The position numbers and the translations under genes are program-made. From an uncultured Bacteroidota bacterium (GTDB lineage Bacteria > Bacteroidota > Bacteroidia > Bacteroidales > WCHB1-69), in NCBI GenBank assembly GCA_902770735.1, contig CACXUB010000015.1:1-32802 (forward strand): a stretch of 32,802 bases of DNA. The letters run 5' to 3'. Under the pieces are notes generated by a model. The model ran no database searches. It was not told the DNA's origin and saw only the letters and a program-made list of their open reading frames with translations. Each line of letters begins with the position of its first letter. Position 1 is the first letter of the stretch. Shown here piece by piece: positions 12,729-21,039 of this stretch.

Positions 12729-14233
12729 GCCTTATGTCCTCCTATCTGTCGGTTGCGTTCCCTCGCGGTGGCCCCTTCCTCGAAATTCAACCCTTTGAGG
12801 ATGGCGTTTTTGCCGAACCGCTTCTTGATGGCCAACTGCGCCTCCTGCAGCCGGCGCTCCTTCTCCAATGCCGCGTCTTCCTCCTTTTTCTTCCGCTCCG
12901 CCGCCTCATAGTCGGTGAAAAGGTCCAGCTGGGTCTCTCCTCGCTTTTCCGCAAACTCCTCGCGTACCACATTGTTGACCGTGATGTTGAGGTAGCGGAC
13001 CAGCAAATCCGGATTGATGATGCGGTCGAAAAGCTGTGCCGTATGCTCGAGAATCTGCCGCGACGACGAGGTGGGGTTGTCAAATCGGACGCTGCCGTGG
13101 GCACCCTTGGGCACCGTCCGCCCGTAGTGGTCCATCGCCACCGGCCCGTCGTATTTGTCGCGGATGGCCGGATTGGTCATATTCTCCGCATCGTAACCCA
13201 CATTCAGCACAATCTGGTCGGTGACGAGCCGCTTGTCCACCAACTTGAGCGACATGGCATCGGCCATCTCCAACATGACCACGCGGGCTTTTTTCACCGG
13301 ATAAGGCGTACTCAGCACCTGTCCGTTGCTGAAGGAGTTGCTCTCGGGACGGTAGGCTTTCACCAAGTCGATGGTGCAGGGTTCCCAACCCCAAGCGTGG
13401 TCGATGAGCAGCTCGGCATTGACCCCGAAAAGACGATAGAGCAGTTCTTCGTTCTGCACGGAGCAACGCGCGATCTTGCCCATGGTATCGATGCCGTACT
13501 GGGCCAACCGCTGGGCGATGCCGCGCCCCACACGCCAGAAGTCGGTGAGCGGCTTATGATCCCAAAGCTGCCGCCGGTAGCTCATTTCGTCCAACTCGGC
13601 AATGCGCACGCCGTCGCGGTCAGCGGGCTGTTTCTTCGCCATGATGTCCATGGCCACCTTGCAGAGATACATGTTGGTGCCGATGCCCGCGGTGGCGGTG
13701 ATGCCGGTCTGCTTCAGCACATCGCGGATCATCGTCATCGCCAGCTCGTGCGCGGTCATCTTGTAGGTGCCGAGGTACGCGGTCACATCCATGAAAACCT
13801 CGTCGATGGAATAGACGTGGATGTCTTCCGGCGCGACATATTTGAGGTAGATTTCGTAGATTTTCGCGCTGAAGGCCATATAGTGGGCCATGCGCGGCGG
13901 GGCGGCGATATAGTCCACCTCCCAGTCGGGGTGCGCCCGCAAATCGAGGTCGGAGAAAGACTTGCCGGTGAGCCGGTAATCCCGTGCCCGCCCGCGCCGC
14001 TGGGCATTAATCTGGCGCACACGACGCACCACCTCGAAGAGCCGCGCCCGCCCGCCAATGCCGTACTGTTTCAACGATGGCGACACCGCTAGACAGATGG
14101 TCTTGTCCGTGCGACTCTTGTCAGCCACCACGAGATTGGTGGTCAGCGGGTCCAATCCGCGCTCCACACACTCCACGGAGGCGTAAAACGACTTCAGGTC
14201 GATAGCGATATAGGTCCGTTGCGGGTTTTTCAT
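12725..14233 (-). CDS. Y-family DNA polymerase (DinB/UmuC type, UvrX-like)
   Basis: This 502-residue translesion polymerase has catalytic Asp12 in AIDLKSFYASVE and Asp144-Glu145 in YSIDEVFMDV, so the metal-binding triad is intact. A TDKTICLAVSP stretch and GIGTNMYLCKVAMDIMAKK complete the palm/fingers, DFWRVGRGIAQRLAQYGI is the helix-hairpin-helix thumb, and the little finger follows. A canonical sliding-clamp motif QLDLF lies at residues 435-439, followed by a charged coiled-coil tail. It is predicted to bypass DNA lesions. The ATG at 14233 is 1 nt past the SDR stop; a GTG at 14245 is less likely. It is flanked by SDR and YolD-like genes in one operon. Confidence 0.93.
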   Translation of the reverse strand: MKNPQRTYIAIDLKSFYASVECVERGLDPLTTNLVVADKSRTDKTICLAVSPSLKQYGIGGRARLFEVVRRVRQINAQRRGRARDYRLTGKSFSDLDLRAHPDWEVDYIAAPPRMAHYMAFSAKIYEIYLKYVAPEDIHVYSIDEVFMDVTAYLGTYKMTAHELAMTMIRDVLKQTGITATAGIGTNMYLCKVAMDIMAKKQPADRDGVRIAELDEMSYRRQLWDHKPLTDFWRVGRGIAQRLAQYGIDTMGKIARCSVQNEELLYRLFGVNAELLIDHAWGWEPCTIDLVKAYRPESNSFSNGQVLSTPYPVKKARVVMLEMADAMSLKLVDKRLVTDQIVLNVGYDAENMTNPAIRDKYDGPVAMDHYGRTVPKGAHGSVRFDNPTSSSRQILEHTAQLFDRIINPDLLVRYLNITVNNVVREEFAEKRGETQLDLFTDYEAAERKKKEEDAALEKERRLQEAQLAIKKRFGKNAILKGLNFEEGATARERNRQIGGHKA

Positions 14234-14234
14234 A

Positions 14235-15011
14235 CTACAGTTCACGTTTCACGATCCGAGACAACATCGGCACGCGCCAGCGTTCGGGAAGGATTCTGGT
14301 CAGGAGATAGCTCAGCGGGTTGAGGATAATCTGCCGACGGCCGCGGAGCGTCCCATCCACGTATTTCCGGGCGATTTCAGCGGTTGATTTCAGGGTGGCG
14401 CGACCGAAAAAGCCCTGTTTTTCGATGCGGGCGCTCACCTCGGCGTTGGTGGCCATCGCGCCCGGCGCGGCCAAGGTCACCGTCACCCCCGTGCCCTTCA
14501 GTTCCTCGCGCAGACTCCGCGTGAAGGCGTGCACGAACGACTTCGAAGCCGGATAGACCGTCTTGTAGGCTGTGGGCGTGAATCCCGCCATGCTGCCGAC
14601 ATTCAGGATGTGCGACGGGGCGTTTTCTCTCAGATTCGCAAGGAAAGTTTTCGTTAATATAGTAGTACACAACACGTTGAGATGAAGTATGCGCAACAAA
14701 TAGTCCATGTCGGCATCCTCCATTCTCCGGCTGCCGCCCGTACCCACATTATTGACAAGCATGAAAACCGGATAGTTCGCCGTAATGTCTTCCGCCCATT
14801 CCCGAACAGCGGTCTCGTCGGTCAAGTCAACAATAAAAGATTGGCAATCAATAGGATACAGGCTTAAAACCTCCTCTTTGACGCGATGTACGGCTTCCGT
14901 GGAACTGACCAACAGCGTGGAAATCCCACGCCTTGCCAGCTCCAAAGCGATCTCCCGGCCCAACCCGCGACTCGCCCCCGTAATAACTGCATATCTGCCA
15001 GACGATGACAT
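14235..15011 (-). CDS. SDR-family NAD(P)-dependent oxidoreductase
   Basis: This 258-residue classical short-chain dehydrogenase has the cofactor motif TGASRGLG at residues 12-19, the NNVG strand, LNVGSMAGF with the catalytic Ser, and YPASK with the catalytic Tyr and Lys. The C-terminus (LNPLSYLLTRILPERWRVPML) is hydrophobic and could touch the membrane, as in DltE/YqjQ-like SDRs. The substrate is not predictable. It is the first gene of an operon with the Y-family polymerase and the YolD-like protein, an odd grouping. The start codon lies at the edge of a short GACTTT repeat run (about 15009-15040) and no -7 box is evident. Confidence 0.88.
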   Translation of the reverse strand: MSSSGRYAVITGASRGLGREIALELARRGISTLLVSSTEAVHRVKEEVLSLYPIDCQSFIVDLTDETAVREWAEDITANYPVFMLVNNVGTGGSRRMEDADMDYLLRILHLNVLCTTILTKTFLANLRENAPSHILNVGSMAGFTPTAYKTVYPASKSFVHAFTRSLREELKGTGVTVTLAAPGAMATNAEVSARIEKQGFFGRATLKSTAEIARKYVDGTLRGRRQIILNPLSYLLTRILPERWRVPMLSRIVKREL

Positions 15012-15064
15012 TGACTTTGACTTTCAACTTTGACTTTCACGAAGACTGTTGCCTATTGCCCCTC

Positions 15065-15126
15065 TAAACTCTAAACCCTAAACATCTAACCTTTTAACCA
15101 TCTAACCTTTTAACCTTTTAACCTTT
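15065..15126. repeat. Composite array: 7-mers TAAACTC then 8-mers TAACCTTT
   Basis: Three 7-bp units (TAAACTC, TAAACCC, TAAACAT; 15065-15085) are followed by five 8-bp units of TAACCTTT type starting at 15087, 15095, 15103, 15111 and 15119. The stop codon (15110-15112) and last codons (Lys-Arg-Leu-Lys-Gly) of the GNAT-like gene are array sequence. Confidence 0.85.
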
Positions 15127-16222
15127 TCACATAGCACCTCCGTCTCGCAATCACCTCCGCATCGTATTTCTGCCAAATGCGGGCGGCGATATTGTTTTCC
15201 AGCTGCTGCGAAGTGAAGGCGTACTCGTAGCCGCGCCGCAGAAAAGCCTCGTGCAGCTGCTTGTGGTAGATGGCATGGATGCCCGTGTGCGCATACTCGG
15301 GCAGCACGCCCGTGAGCAGCATGTCCACATTCTTGTTCTTGCGGAGCGCGTGCAGGATATGGAACGCCCCAAACGGCCACATCTTCCCGTTCGCCTTCTT
15401 AAAAGCCTGATTCAGCGAAGGGATGCTCATGGCAATGCCGACCAAACGGCCGTTCTCGTCCTCAAGGAACGACAAAAGGTCCGGAATTCCGATGGACAGA
15501 TTCTCATTGATAATCCATGTCATTTCCTCGCGGGTAAGCGGGATGAAGTTGAAGAGTTCATGGTAGCTTTCGTTCAGCACCTCCAAAAACGCGTAGCCAT
15601 CCCTTCTCAGTTGCTCCTTGTCCTTGATTTCGCGCAGGCGCACGTGGTATTTTTTTGCCAAAAGGTCGGCCAGACGCGAGATGCGTTCGGAAACAGGGGT
15701 AACCTTCACCTTGTATTGAATGTAGTCCACCTCCTTCTCGAATCCCATAGCGTCCATATACTCAGGGTAATAGGGGTAATTAAAGTCGGCGCCGATGGAG
15801 GTGATGTGGTCGAAACCCTCCACGAGCATGGCCTGTTTCTCCATGTTGGAATACCGCGATGGACCGCAAATTTCCTCAAGGCCCTGCGACCTGCCCCAAT
15901 CCTCCACGGTTTGGAATAGCATCCGTGCCACCTCGGGATCCTCAATGACATCGAACCAAGCGAATCGGATGCGTTTTTGTCCCTTGATTTCGTTACACCG
16001 ATGATTTATGATTCCCGCAATTCTCCCCACAATCTTCCCATCCCTGACCGCCAGCCACATCCGCAGATCGCAAAAGGCCAACGCCGGGTGCTTGGTCAAC
16101 AGTTTCTCCTCCCCTTTGTCCAAAGCGGGCACATAATACGGACAGTTTTTGTACAACTTCCGTGGAAACCGGATAAAGTCTCTCAAATCCCTATTATTCT
16201 TAACTTCTATTATTTCAGTCAT
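15110..16222 (-). CDS. GNAT-like acyltransferase family protein
   Basis: This 370-residue protein opens with VKNNRDLRDFIRFPRKLYKNCPYYVPALDKGEEKLL and has GNAT-like strands MWLAVRDGKIVGRIAGIINH and, later, LLSFLEDENGRLVGIAMSIPS, suggesting two acetyltransferase-like halves. ICGPSRYSNMEKQAMLVEGFD is a further conserved block. It belongs to a widespread family usually annotated as GNAT N-acetyltransferase or hypothetical; substrate unknown. The start at 16222 is supported by a -7 box at 16254-16261. The final residues KRLKG are encoded by a TAACCTTT array, so the C-terminus has been set by repeat sequence. Confidence 0.75.
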   Translation of the reverse strand: MTEIIEVKNNRDLRDFIRFPRKLYKNCPYYVPALDKGEEKLLTKHPALAFCDLRMWLAVRDGKIVGRIAGIINHRCNEIKGQKRIRFAWFDVIEDPEVARMLFQTVEDWGRSQGLEEICGPSRYSNMEKQAMLVEGFDHITSIGADFNYPYYPEYMDAMGFEKEVDYIQYKVKVTPVSERISRLADLLAKKYHVRLREIKDKEQLRRDGYAFLEVLNESYHELFNFIPLTREEMTWIINENLSIGIPDLLSFLEDENGRLVGIAMSIPSLNQAFKKANGKMWPFGAFHILHALRKNKNVDMLLTGVLPEYAHTGIHAIYHKQLHEAFLRRGYEYAFTSQQLENNIAARIWQKYDAEVIARRRCYVKRLKG

Positions 16223-16253
16223 TTGTATAGAAATCTAAAAAACATTCGCACCG

Positions 16254-16261
16254 CAAAGATA
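16254..16261 (-). promoter_or_regulatory. -7 box of the GNAT-like gene
   Basis: Leftward TATCTTTG followed by CGG matches TAnnTTTG, 32 bp upstream of the ATG at 16222. Confidence 0.6.
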
Positions 16262-16307
16262 CTATTTTTATTGAATTGTGTAATATCCGACCTCCGCTCA
16301 CATCAAC

Positions 16308-16342
16308 GGCTGTTGGCTGTTGGCTATTAGCTGTTGGCTGTT
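16308..16342. repeat. Heptamer array, family GGCTRTT, five copies
   Basis: Five exact 7-bp units ((G/A)GCT(G/A)TT) lie in the divergent gap between the GNAT-like gene and purL. Confidence 0.88.
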
Positions 16343-16364
16343 CACCAACAAAAACATTAAAGCC

Positions 16365-16416
16365 TAAACTCTAAACTGTAAACTCTAAACCTCAATAACC
16401 AATAACCACTAACCAT
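16365..16416. repeat. Two adjacent heptamer arrays: TAAACTC then TAACCAC
   Basis: Four units of TAAACTC type (16365-16392) are followed after 3 nt by three TAACCAC-type units (16396-16416). The second array runs straight into the purL promoter. Confidence 0.85.
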
Positions 16417-16437
16417 TAAAAATTGTATCTTTGCGCC
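16403..16437 (+). promoter_or_regulatory. purL promoter inside a 35-bp sequence repeated at 30425
   Basis: TATCTTTG (16426-16433) is a Bacteroidota -7 box. The 35 bp 16403-16437, made of heptamer units plus this box, recur exactly at 30425-30459 before the MORN lipoprotein gene. The start codon at 16459 follows 25 bp later; a longer upstream reading frame would overlap the promoter. Confidence 0.65.
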
Positions 16438-16458
16438 GTTTTTATAGATTTACCGATT

Positions 16459-19400
16459 ATGCGTGACGCCCGTATCTTTGTAGAGAAGAAACAAGGCTTT
16501 CAAGTCGAGGCCGACAGTCTGAAAGCCACATTGAATCAGAACTTTAACCTCAGCATCACCAACCTTCGCCACCTGAAGGTTTACGATGTATTCAATATTG
16601 ACGAGGACCTGCTGCGGAAGGCCGAAACCGTGGTCTTCTCCGAACCCGTGACCGACGATGTCCGCCACGAATTTTCCCTGGACGGACTGAAATATTTCGC
16701 CGTGGAATTCCTGCCCGGACAGTTCGACCAGCGTGCCGACAGCGCGATGCAGTGCCTTAAACTCCTGAGCCCCAAGACAGAAGCCGTCATCAAAAGTGCC
16801 AATCTTTACATCATTGAGGGCTCTTTGACCGACGAACAGTGGCAGAAAGTCAAGAAATTCTGCATCAACGAGGTGGAAGCCCGCGAAAAGGATATGTCCC
16901 GTTTGGAACTGACAGAAAATCCTGAAGTTCAAGACGTTCCGATTTACGATGGATTCAGAACATGGACGGAAGAGCAACTGCGCGATTTCCACGGCAAGAT
17001 GGGCTTGGCCATGTCATTGGAGGATTTGAAGTTCATCCAGCAATATTTCGCCAATGACGAAAAACGCGACCCGTCCGATACGGAAGTCAAGCTGTTGGAC
17101 ACCTACTGGAGCGACCACTGCCGTCACACAACCTTCGAAACGGCCATCACGGATATCCAGACCGAAGGCGACAATATCTATAAAGAACAAATTGAGAATG
17201 CGTTGCGTGAATATCTCGCCGTGCGCGACGAGATGTACGGCAAAGAGACGCAACGACCGGTCACGCTGATGGACCTGGCTTCCATCAACGGCAAATACGA
17301 GTACAAACGCGGCAACCTTCCCGACAAAGAGATCTCCGAAGAGAACAATGCCTGCAGTATCCGCGTGAAGGTGGATGTTGATGGCAAAGAGGAGGATTGG
17401 CTGCTGATGTACAAGAACGAGACGCACAACCACCCGACGGAGATCGAGCCCTTCGGCGGTGCGGCCACCTGCGTGGGCGGCGCCATCCGCGACCCGCTGA
17501 GCGGTCGTAGCTATGTGTATCAGGCACTGCGTGTTACGGGCGCGGGCGACATCAACGCCCCGATTTCCGCCACGCTGCCCGGCAAACTCCCGCAGTCGGT
17601 GATCTCGAAGACCGCCGCTGCCGGCTATTCTTCCTACGGCAACCAAATCGGTCTGGCCACCACCTGCGTCCGTGAAATCTATCATCCTGATTACCAGGCG
17701 AAACGTCTGGAAATCGGGGCTGTAGTGGGTGCCGTTCCCGAGAATCAGGTCCGCCGCGAGCGCCCGCTGCCCGGCGACATCATCATCATGTTCGGCGGCC
17801 GCACCGGTCGCGACGGTATCGGCGGCGCCACCGGCTCTTCGAAAGAGCATACGGAGAAGTCGCTCGACACCTGCGCCGCAGAGGTACAGAAGGGTAACGC
17901 CCCCGAAGAACGCAAGATCCAACACCTGTTCCGCCGTCCCGAGGTGACCAAGCTCATCAAGAAGTCCAATGACTTCGGCGCGGGCGGCGTCAGCGTGGCC
18001 ATTGGCGAGCTGGCCGACGGACTCGTCATCGACCTGGACACGGTGCGCACGAAATACAAAGGTCTGAACGGCACGGAAGTCGCCATCAGCGAGTCGCAGG
18101 AGCGCATGAGCGTAGTGGTCGCCCCTGAAGACGTGGAAACCTTCTTCCAGTACTGCCGCGAGGAGAACTTGGAAGCCAACATCATCGCCAAAGTGACTGA
18201 CGACAACCGCCTGACGATGACGTGGCGCGGCAAGACCATCGTCGATCTCAGCCGCGACTTCATCAACACCAACGGCGTGCGCCAAAAGGTAACGGCCAAA
18301 ATCGCGCCTGTAGCCAACGATGTACTGAAACCAGCTGACATTCAAGGCAATACCACGCAAGAAAAATGGCAAAGCTGCCTCACCAACCCGAATGTGGCTT
18401 CCCAAAAAGGTCTCATCGAGATGTTCGACGCCACCATCGGCGCCTCCACGGTGCTGATGCCGTTCGGCGGCAAGAACCAGCTGACGGAAGCGCAGGTGAG
18501 TGCGCAGAAACTGCCTGTGCGCCACGGACATACAAACCTCGCCTCCATCATGGCGTTCGGCTACAACCCGTTCATCGCCATCCGTTCGCCGTATCACGCG
18601 GGCGTGATGGCCGTGTTGGAAGCCATGTCGAAAATCGTGGCGGCCGGCGGCGACTACCATAAAATCCGCTTCACCTTCCAAGAATATTTCGAAAAACTCG
18701 GCAAGGACGCCACCCGCTGGGGCAAACCGCTTTCCGCACTGCTGGGCGCCTTCTGGATGCAGAAAGCCTTCGGTCTCGCCTCCTTGGGCGGCAAGGACTC
18801 CATGAGCGGCACCTTCAAAGACATGCACGTGCCGCCCACCATCGTCTCCTTCGCCATCACCACCGAGAACTCCGACCACGTGATTTCACCGGAGTTCAAA
18901 CAAAAAGGCAATTACATCTACCTCATAGAAAACAAGTTAGAGAACGACATCCCGAATATCCAGCATACTTCCGAGATATTCGATTTCGTGCGCCAAAACA
19001 TTCTGGATCAAAAGATTGTTTCCGCCTTCACGCTGCAATTCGGCGGCATCGCGGAGGCGTTGGCCAAGATGAGCTTCGGCAATGACTTAGGCTTTGATAT
19101 TCAAACGGATAAGGATCTCTTCGCATACGGTTACGGCAGTTTCATCGTGGAAACCACCGAAAAGTTGGAAGCCCCGTTCGCCATCGAGTTGGGTAAGGTT
19201 GCGGACGATTTCATCGTCAATGGCGAAAAACTCGACAAAGCGGCATTGCTGGCGGCCTGGCGCGGCTTCTACGGCAAACTCTACCCGCAGACCGCCCCGA
19301 ACGAGACCACTTCCGTGGGTGCGGAATTCACCCGTAACACGCAGAACAACAGCTTCGAACCTGCGGTGAAAATCAGCAAGCCGAAGGTGATCCTGCCCGT

Positions 19401-20175
19401 CTTCCCCGGCACCAACTGCGACTACGACACAGCGAAAGCGTTCGAGGATGCCGGCGCCGAAACCCGCATCTTGGTCTTCAAGAACTTGGACGAGGCAGCC
19501 ATCGAGCACTCCATCGACGAACTGGCGGCGGCCATCCGCGAATCGCAGATTCTCGCGCTCTCCGGCGGCTTCAGCTTGGGTGACGAGCCCGACGGCAGCG
19601 GCAAGTTCATCGCCAACGTGCTCAACAGTCCGAAAGTGAAAGCGGCTGTGGAGGATTTGTTGGCCCGCAAGTGCCTGGTGCTCGGCATCTGCAACGGTTT
19701 CCAAGCGCTCGTCAAGTCCGGTCTGCTGCCGTTCGGCAAGCTCGGCGACGTCACGCCCGACTCCCCCACCCTCTACCGCAACAACATCAACCGCCACATC
19801 TCGCGCATCGTGCGCACCCGCGTGGGCAGCACCAACTCCCCGTGGCTCAGCTCGTTCCGTGAGGGCGATGTCCACCAGATCGCGGTCAGCCACGGCGAGG
19901 GCAAGTTCGTGGTATCCGAACAACTGGCGAAACAGCTCTTCGAAAACGGCCAGGTCGCCTTCCAGTACTGCAACGAAGCCGGAAATGTGAGCATGGATCC
20001 CGAAGACAACCCGAACGGCTCCTTCTACGCCATCGAGGGCATAGTCTCCGACAACGGCTTGATTCTCGGCAAGATGGGACACAGCGAACGCAAAGGCCGC
20101 AACCTGTATAAAAATATTGACGGCAACAAAGTGCAAGATATCTTTGCGAATGCGGTAGCGTATTTTAAGGGTTAA
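16459..20175 (+). CDS. purL: Phosphoribosylformylglycinamidine synthase (large single-chain type)
   Basis: This 1238-residue enzyme makes FGAM from FGAR, ATP and glutamine in purine biosynthesis. All parts of the long form are present: an N-terminal PurS-like domain, the linker with LLDTYWSDHCRHTTF (~residue 212), the first synthase half with HNHPTEIEPFGGAATCVGGAIRDP split over ~323-345, the second synthase half, and a C-terminal glutaminase domain with nucleophile Cys1078 in LGICNGFQ and His1208/Glu1210 in GHSER. The catalytic residues are intact and the length matches Bacteroidota PurL. The -7 box at 16426-16433 fixes the start. The final Lys-Gly-stop grades into a repeat array. Confidence 0.98.
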   Translation: MRDARIFVEKKQGFQVEADSLKATLNQNFNLSITNLRHLKVYDVFNIDEDLLRKAETVVFSEPVTDDVRHEFSLDGLKYFAVEFLPGQFDQRADSAMQCLKLLSPKTEAVIKSANLYIIEGSLTDEQWQKVKKFCINEVEAREKDMSRLELTENPEVQDVPIYDGFRTWTEEQLRDFHGKMGLAMSLEDLKFIQQYFANDEKRDPSDTEVKLLDTYWSDHCRHTTFETAITDIQTEGDNIYKEQIENALREYLAVRDEMYGKETQRPVTLMDLASINGKYEYKRGNLPDKEISEENNACSIRVKVDVDGKEEDWLLMYKNETHNHPTEIEPFGGAATCVGGAIRDPLSGRSYVYQALRVTGAGDINAPISATLPGKLPQSVISKTAAAGYSSYGNQIGLATTCVREIYHPDYQAKRLEIGAVVGAVPENQVRRERPLPGDIIIMFGGRTGRDGIGGATGSSKEHTEKSLDTCAAEVQKGNAPEERKIQHLFRRPEVTKLIKKSNDFGAGGVSVAIGELADGLVIDLDTVRTKYKGLNGTEVAISESQERMSVVVAPEDVETFFQYCREENLEANIIAKVTDDNRLTMTWRGKTIVDLSRDFINTNGVRQKVTAKIAPVANDVLKPADIQGNTTQEKWQSCLTNPNVASQKGLIEMFDATIGASTVLMPFGGKNQLTEAQVSAQKLPVRHGHTNLASIMAFGYNPFIAIRSPYHAGVMAVLEAMSKIVAAGGDYHKIRFTFQEYFEKLGKDATRWGKPLSALLGAFWMQKAFGLASLGGKDSMSGTFKDMHVPPTIVSFAITTENSDHVISPEFKQKGNYIYLIENKLENDIPNIQHTSEIFDFVRQNILDQKIVSAFTLQFGGIAEALAKMSFGNDLGFDIQTDKDLFAYGYGSFIVETTEKLEAPFAIELGKVADDFIVNGEKLDKAALLAAWRGFYGKLYPQTAPNETTSVGAEFTRNTQNNSFEPAVKISKPKVILPVFPGTNCDYDTAKAFEDAGAETRILVFKNLDEAAIEHSIDELAAAIRESQILALSGGFSLGDEPDGSGKFIANVLNSPKVKAAVEDLLARKCLVLGICNGFQALVKSGLLPFGKLGDVTPDSPTLYRNNINRHISRIVRTRVGSTNSPWLSSFREGDVHQIAVSHGEGKFVVSEQLAKQLFENGQVAFQYCNEAGNVSMDPEDNPNGSFYAIEGIVSDNGLILGKMGHSERKGRNLYKNIDGNKVQDIFANAVAYFKG

Positions 20176-20250
20176 AAGGTTAGGAGGTTAGAAGGTTAAT
20201 GATAAACCCTCTAACCTTCTAACCCTCTAACCTTCTAACCTTCTAATCTT
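20171..20250. repeat. Inverted pair of 8-mer arrays (TAACCTTC), hairpin-forming
   Basis: Rightward 8-mers of TAACCTTC type start at 20212, 20220, 20228 and 20236 (a last variant at 20244). Just upstream, 20177-20198 carries the same repeat in inverse orientation. The 22-nt arms 20177-20198 and 20212-20233 are complementary with only a couple of mismatches and a 13-nt loop, so the purL 3' end could fold into a long hairpin. The purL stop (20173-20175) is at the left edge. Confidence 0.8.
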
Positions 20251-20256
20251 AACAAT

Positions 20257-20895
20257 ATGCGAATCAACGACATCGAATACATCGAAGTGGAAGTCCTGGA
20301 TGTGCGGTCGGCGGCGCAGGCGAGCGAGGCGTTCTCCTTGATTCTGACGGAGCGCCACAACCCGAGCCACTATGTCCCCATCATCATCGGGCTGAACGAA
20401 GCCCGGGCGATACTGGGCGAGAAATACGGGCGTATGCCGCAGCGGCCACTCACGCACACCCTCTTCGCCGATTTGCTCACCGACCATATCCCCGACTACA
20501 ACCTGGAATTCGTGTCCATTGACGAGTTTCACGACGGCATCTACTACGCCTCCATCGTCATCCAAGCGCCCACCGGTGTCTATTTCAACGTGGACGCACG
20601 CCCGTCCGACGCTCTGGCCATCGCCCTGCGCACCCGCATCCCCTCTTACTTCCGCAAAGACCTGTTTGAAAATCAGATGCTCATTGCCAAAAAAGCCTCG
20701 GACTACCAGGAAACAGCCGATTTCATGAGCTTCAGCCGCGGAGAAAAGCCCGCATCGTCCGAACCGACCGCCGAGACGGAATGGGAAACCATGTCGCTCT
20801 CGGAACTCAAAGACCTGCTGCAAAACGCCATCGACGAGGAGAACTACGAACTGGCGGCGAAGATTCAGGAGGAGATCGACAAGAGAGGGGCGTAG
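20257..20895 (+). CDS. Bifunctional-nuclease (DUF151/BFN) protein with UVR motif
   Basis: This 212-residue protein carries the BFN domain at residues ~1-140 (VEVLDVRSAAQASEAFSLILTER, VPIIIGLNEARAI, RPLTHTLFADLL, VNVDARPSDALAIALRT-type block) and a C-terminal UVR motif (~178-210, LSELKDLLQNAIDEENYELAAKIQEEID) like those of UvrB/UvrC interaction helices. Homologues are described as dual nucleases, but the activity here is inferred only. It follows purL by 81 bp of array with no distinct promoter, so co-transcription with purL is possible. The stop codon borders the next GGCTRTT array. Confidence 0.9.
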   Translation: MRINDIEYIEVEVLDVRSAAQASEAFSLILTERHNPSHYVPIIIGLNEARAILGEKYGRMPQRPLTHTLFADLLTDHIPDYNLEFVSIDEFHDGIYYASIVIQAPTGVYFNVDARPSDALAIALRTRIPSYFRKDLFENQMLIAKKASDYQETADFMSFSRGEKPASSEPTAETEWETMSLSELKDLLQNAIDEENYELAAKIQEEIDKRGA

Positions 20896-20897
20896 GT

Positions 20898-20939
20898 GGC
20901 TGTTGGCTGTTAGCTGTTGGCTATTGGCTATTGGCTGGT
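20898..20939. repeat. Heptamer array, family GGCTRTT
   Basis: Five 7-bp units plus a diverged sixth follow the BFN gene stop directly. Confidence 0.88.
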
Positions 20940-20971
20940 CACTGGCGAGAAACTTGAAACCGGAAACCGAT

Positions 20972-21030
20972 TGACTTAGGCTTAGACTTAGACTAAAACT
21001 TAGACTAAAACTTAGACTTAGACTTAGAAC
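20972..21030. repeat. GACTTA/AACTTAGACTAA degenerate array upstream of recQ
   Basis: Repeated GACTTA hexamers and AACTTAGACTAA units run to 10 bp before the recQ start. It is the same family as 12402-12515. Confidence 0.8.
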
Positions 21031-21039
21031 ATAGACACT

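Noticed and set aside
12734..14092. Rightward open frame (452 codons) antisense to the Y-family polymerase
   Set aside because: The polymerase has intact catalytic residues and clamp motif on the other strand; the rightward frame is a shadow.
17014..18879. Long leftward open frame (621 codons) inside purL
   Set aside because: The purL frame here has all family motifs; the antisense translation has none and is compositionally biased.
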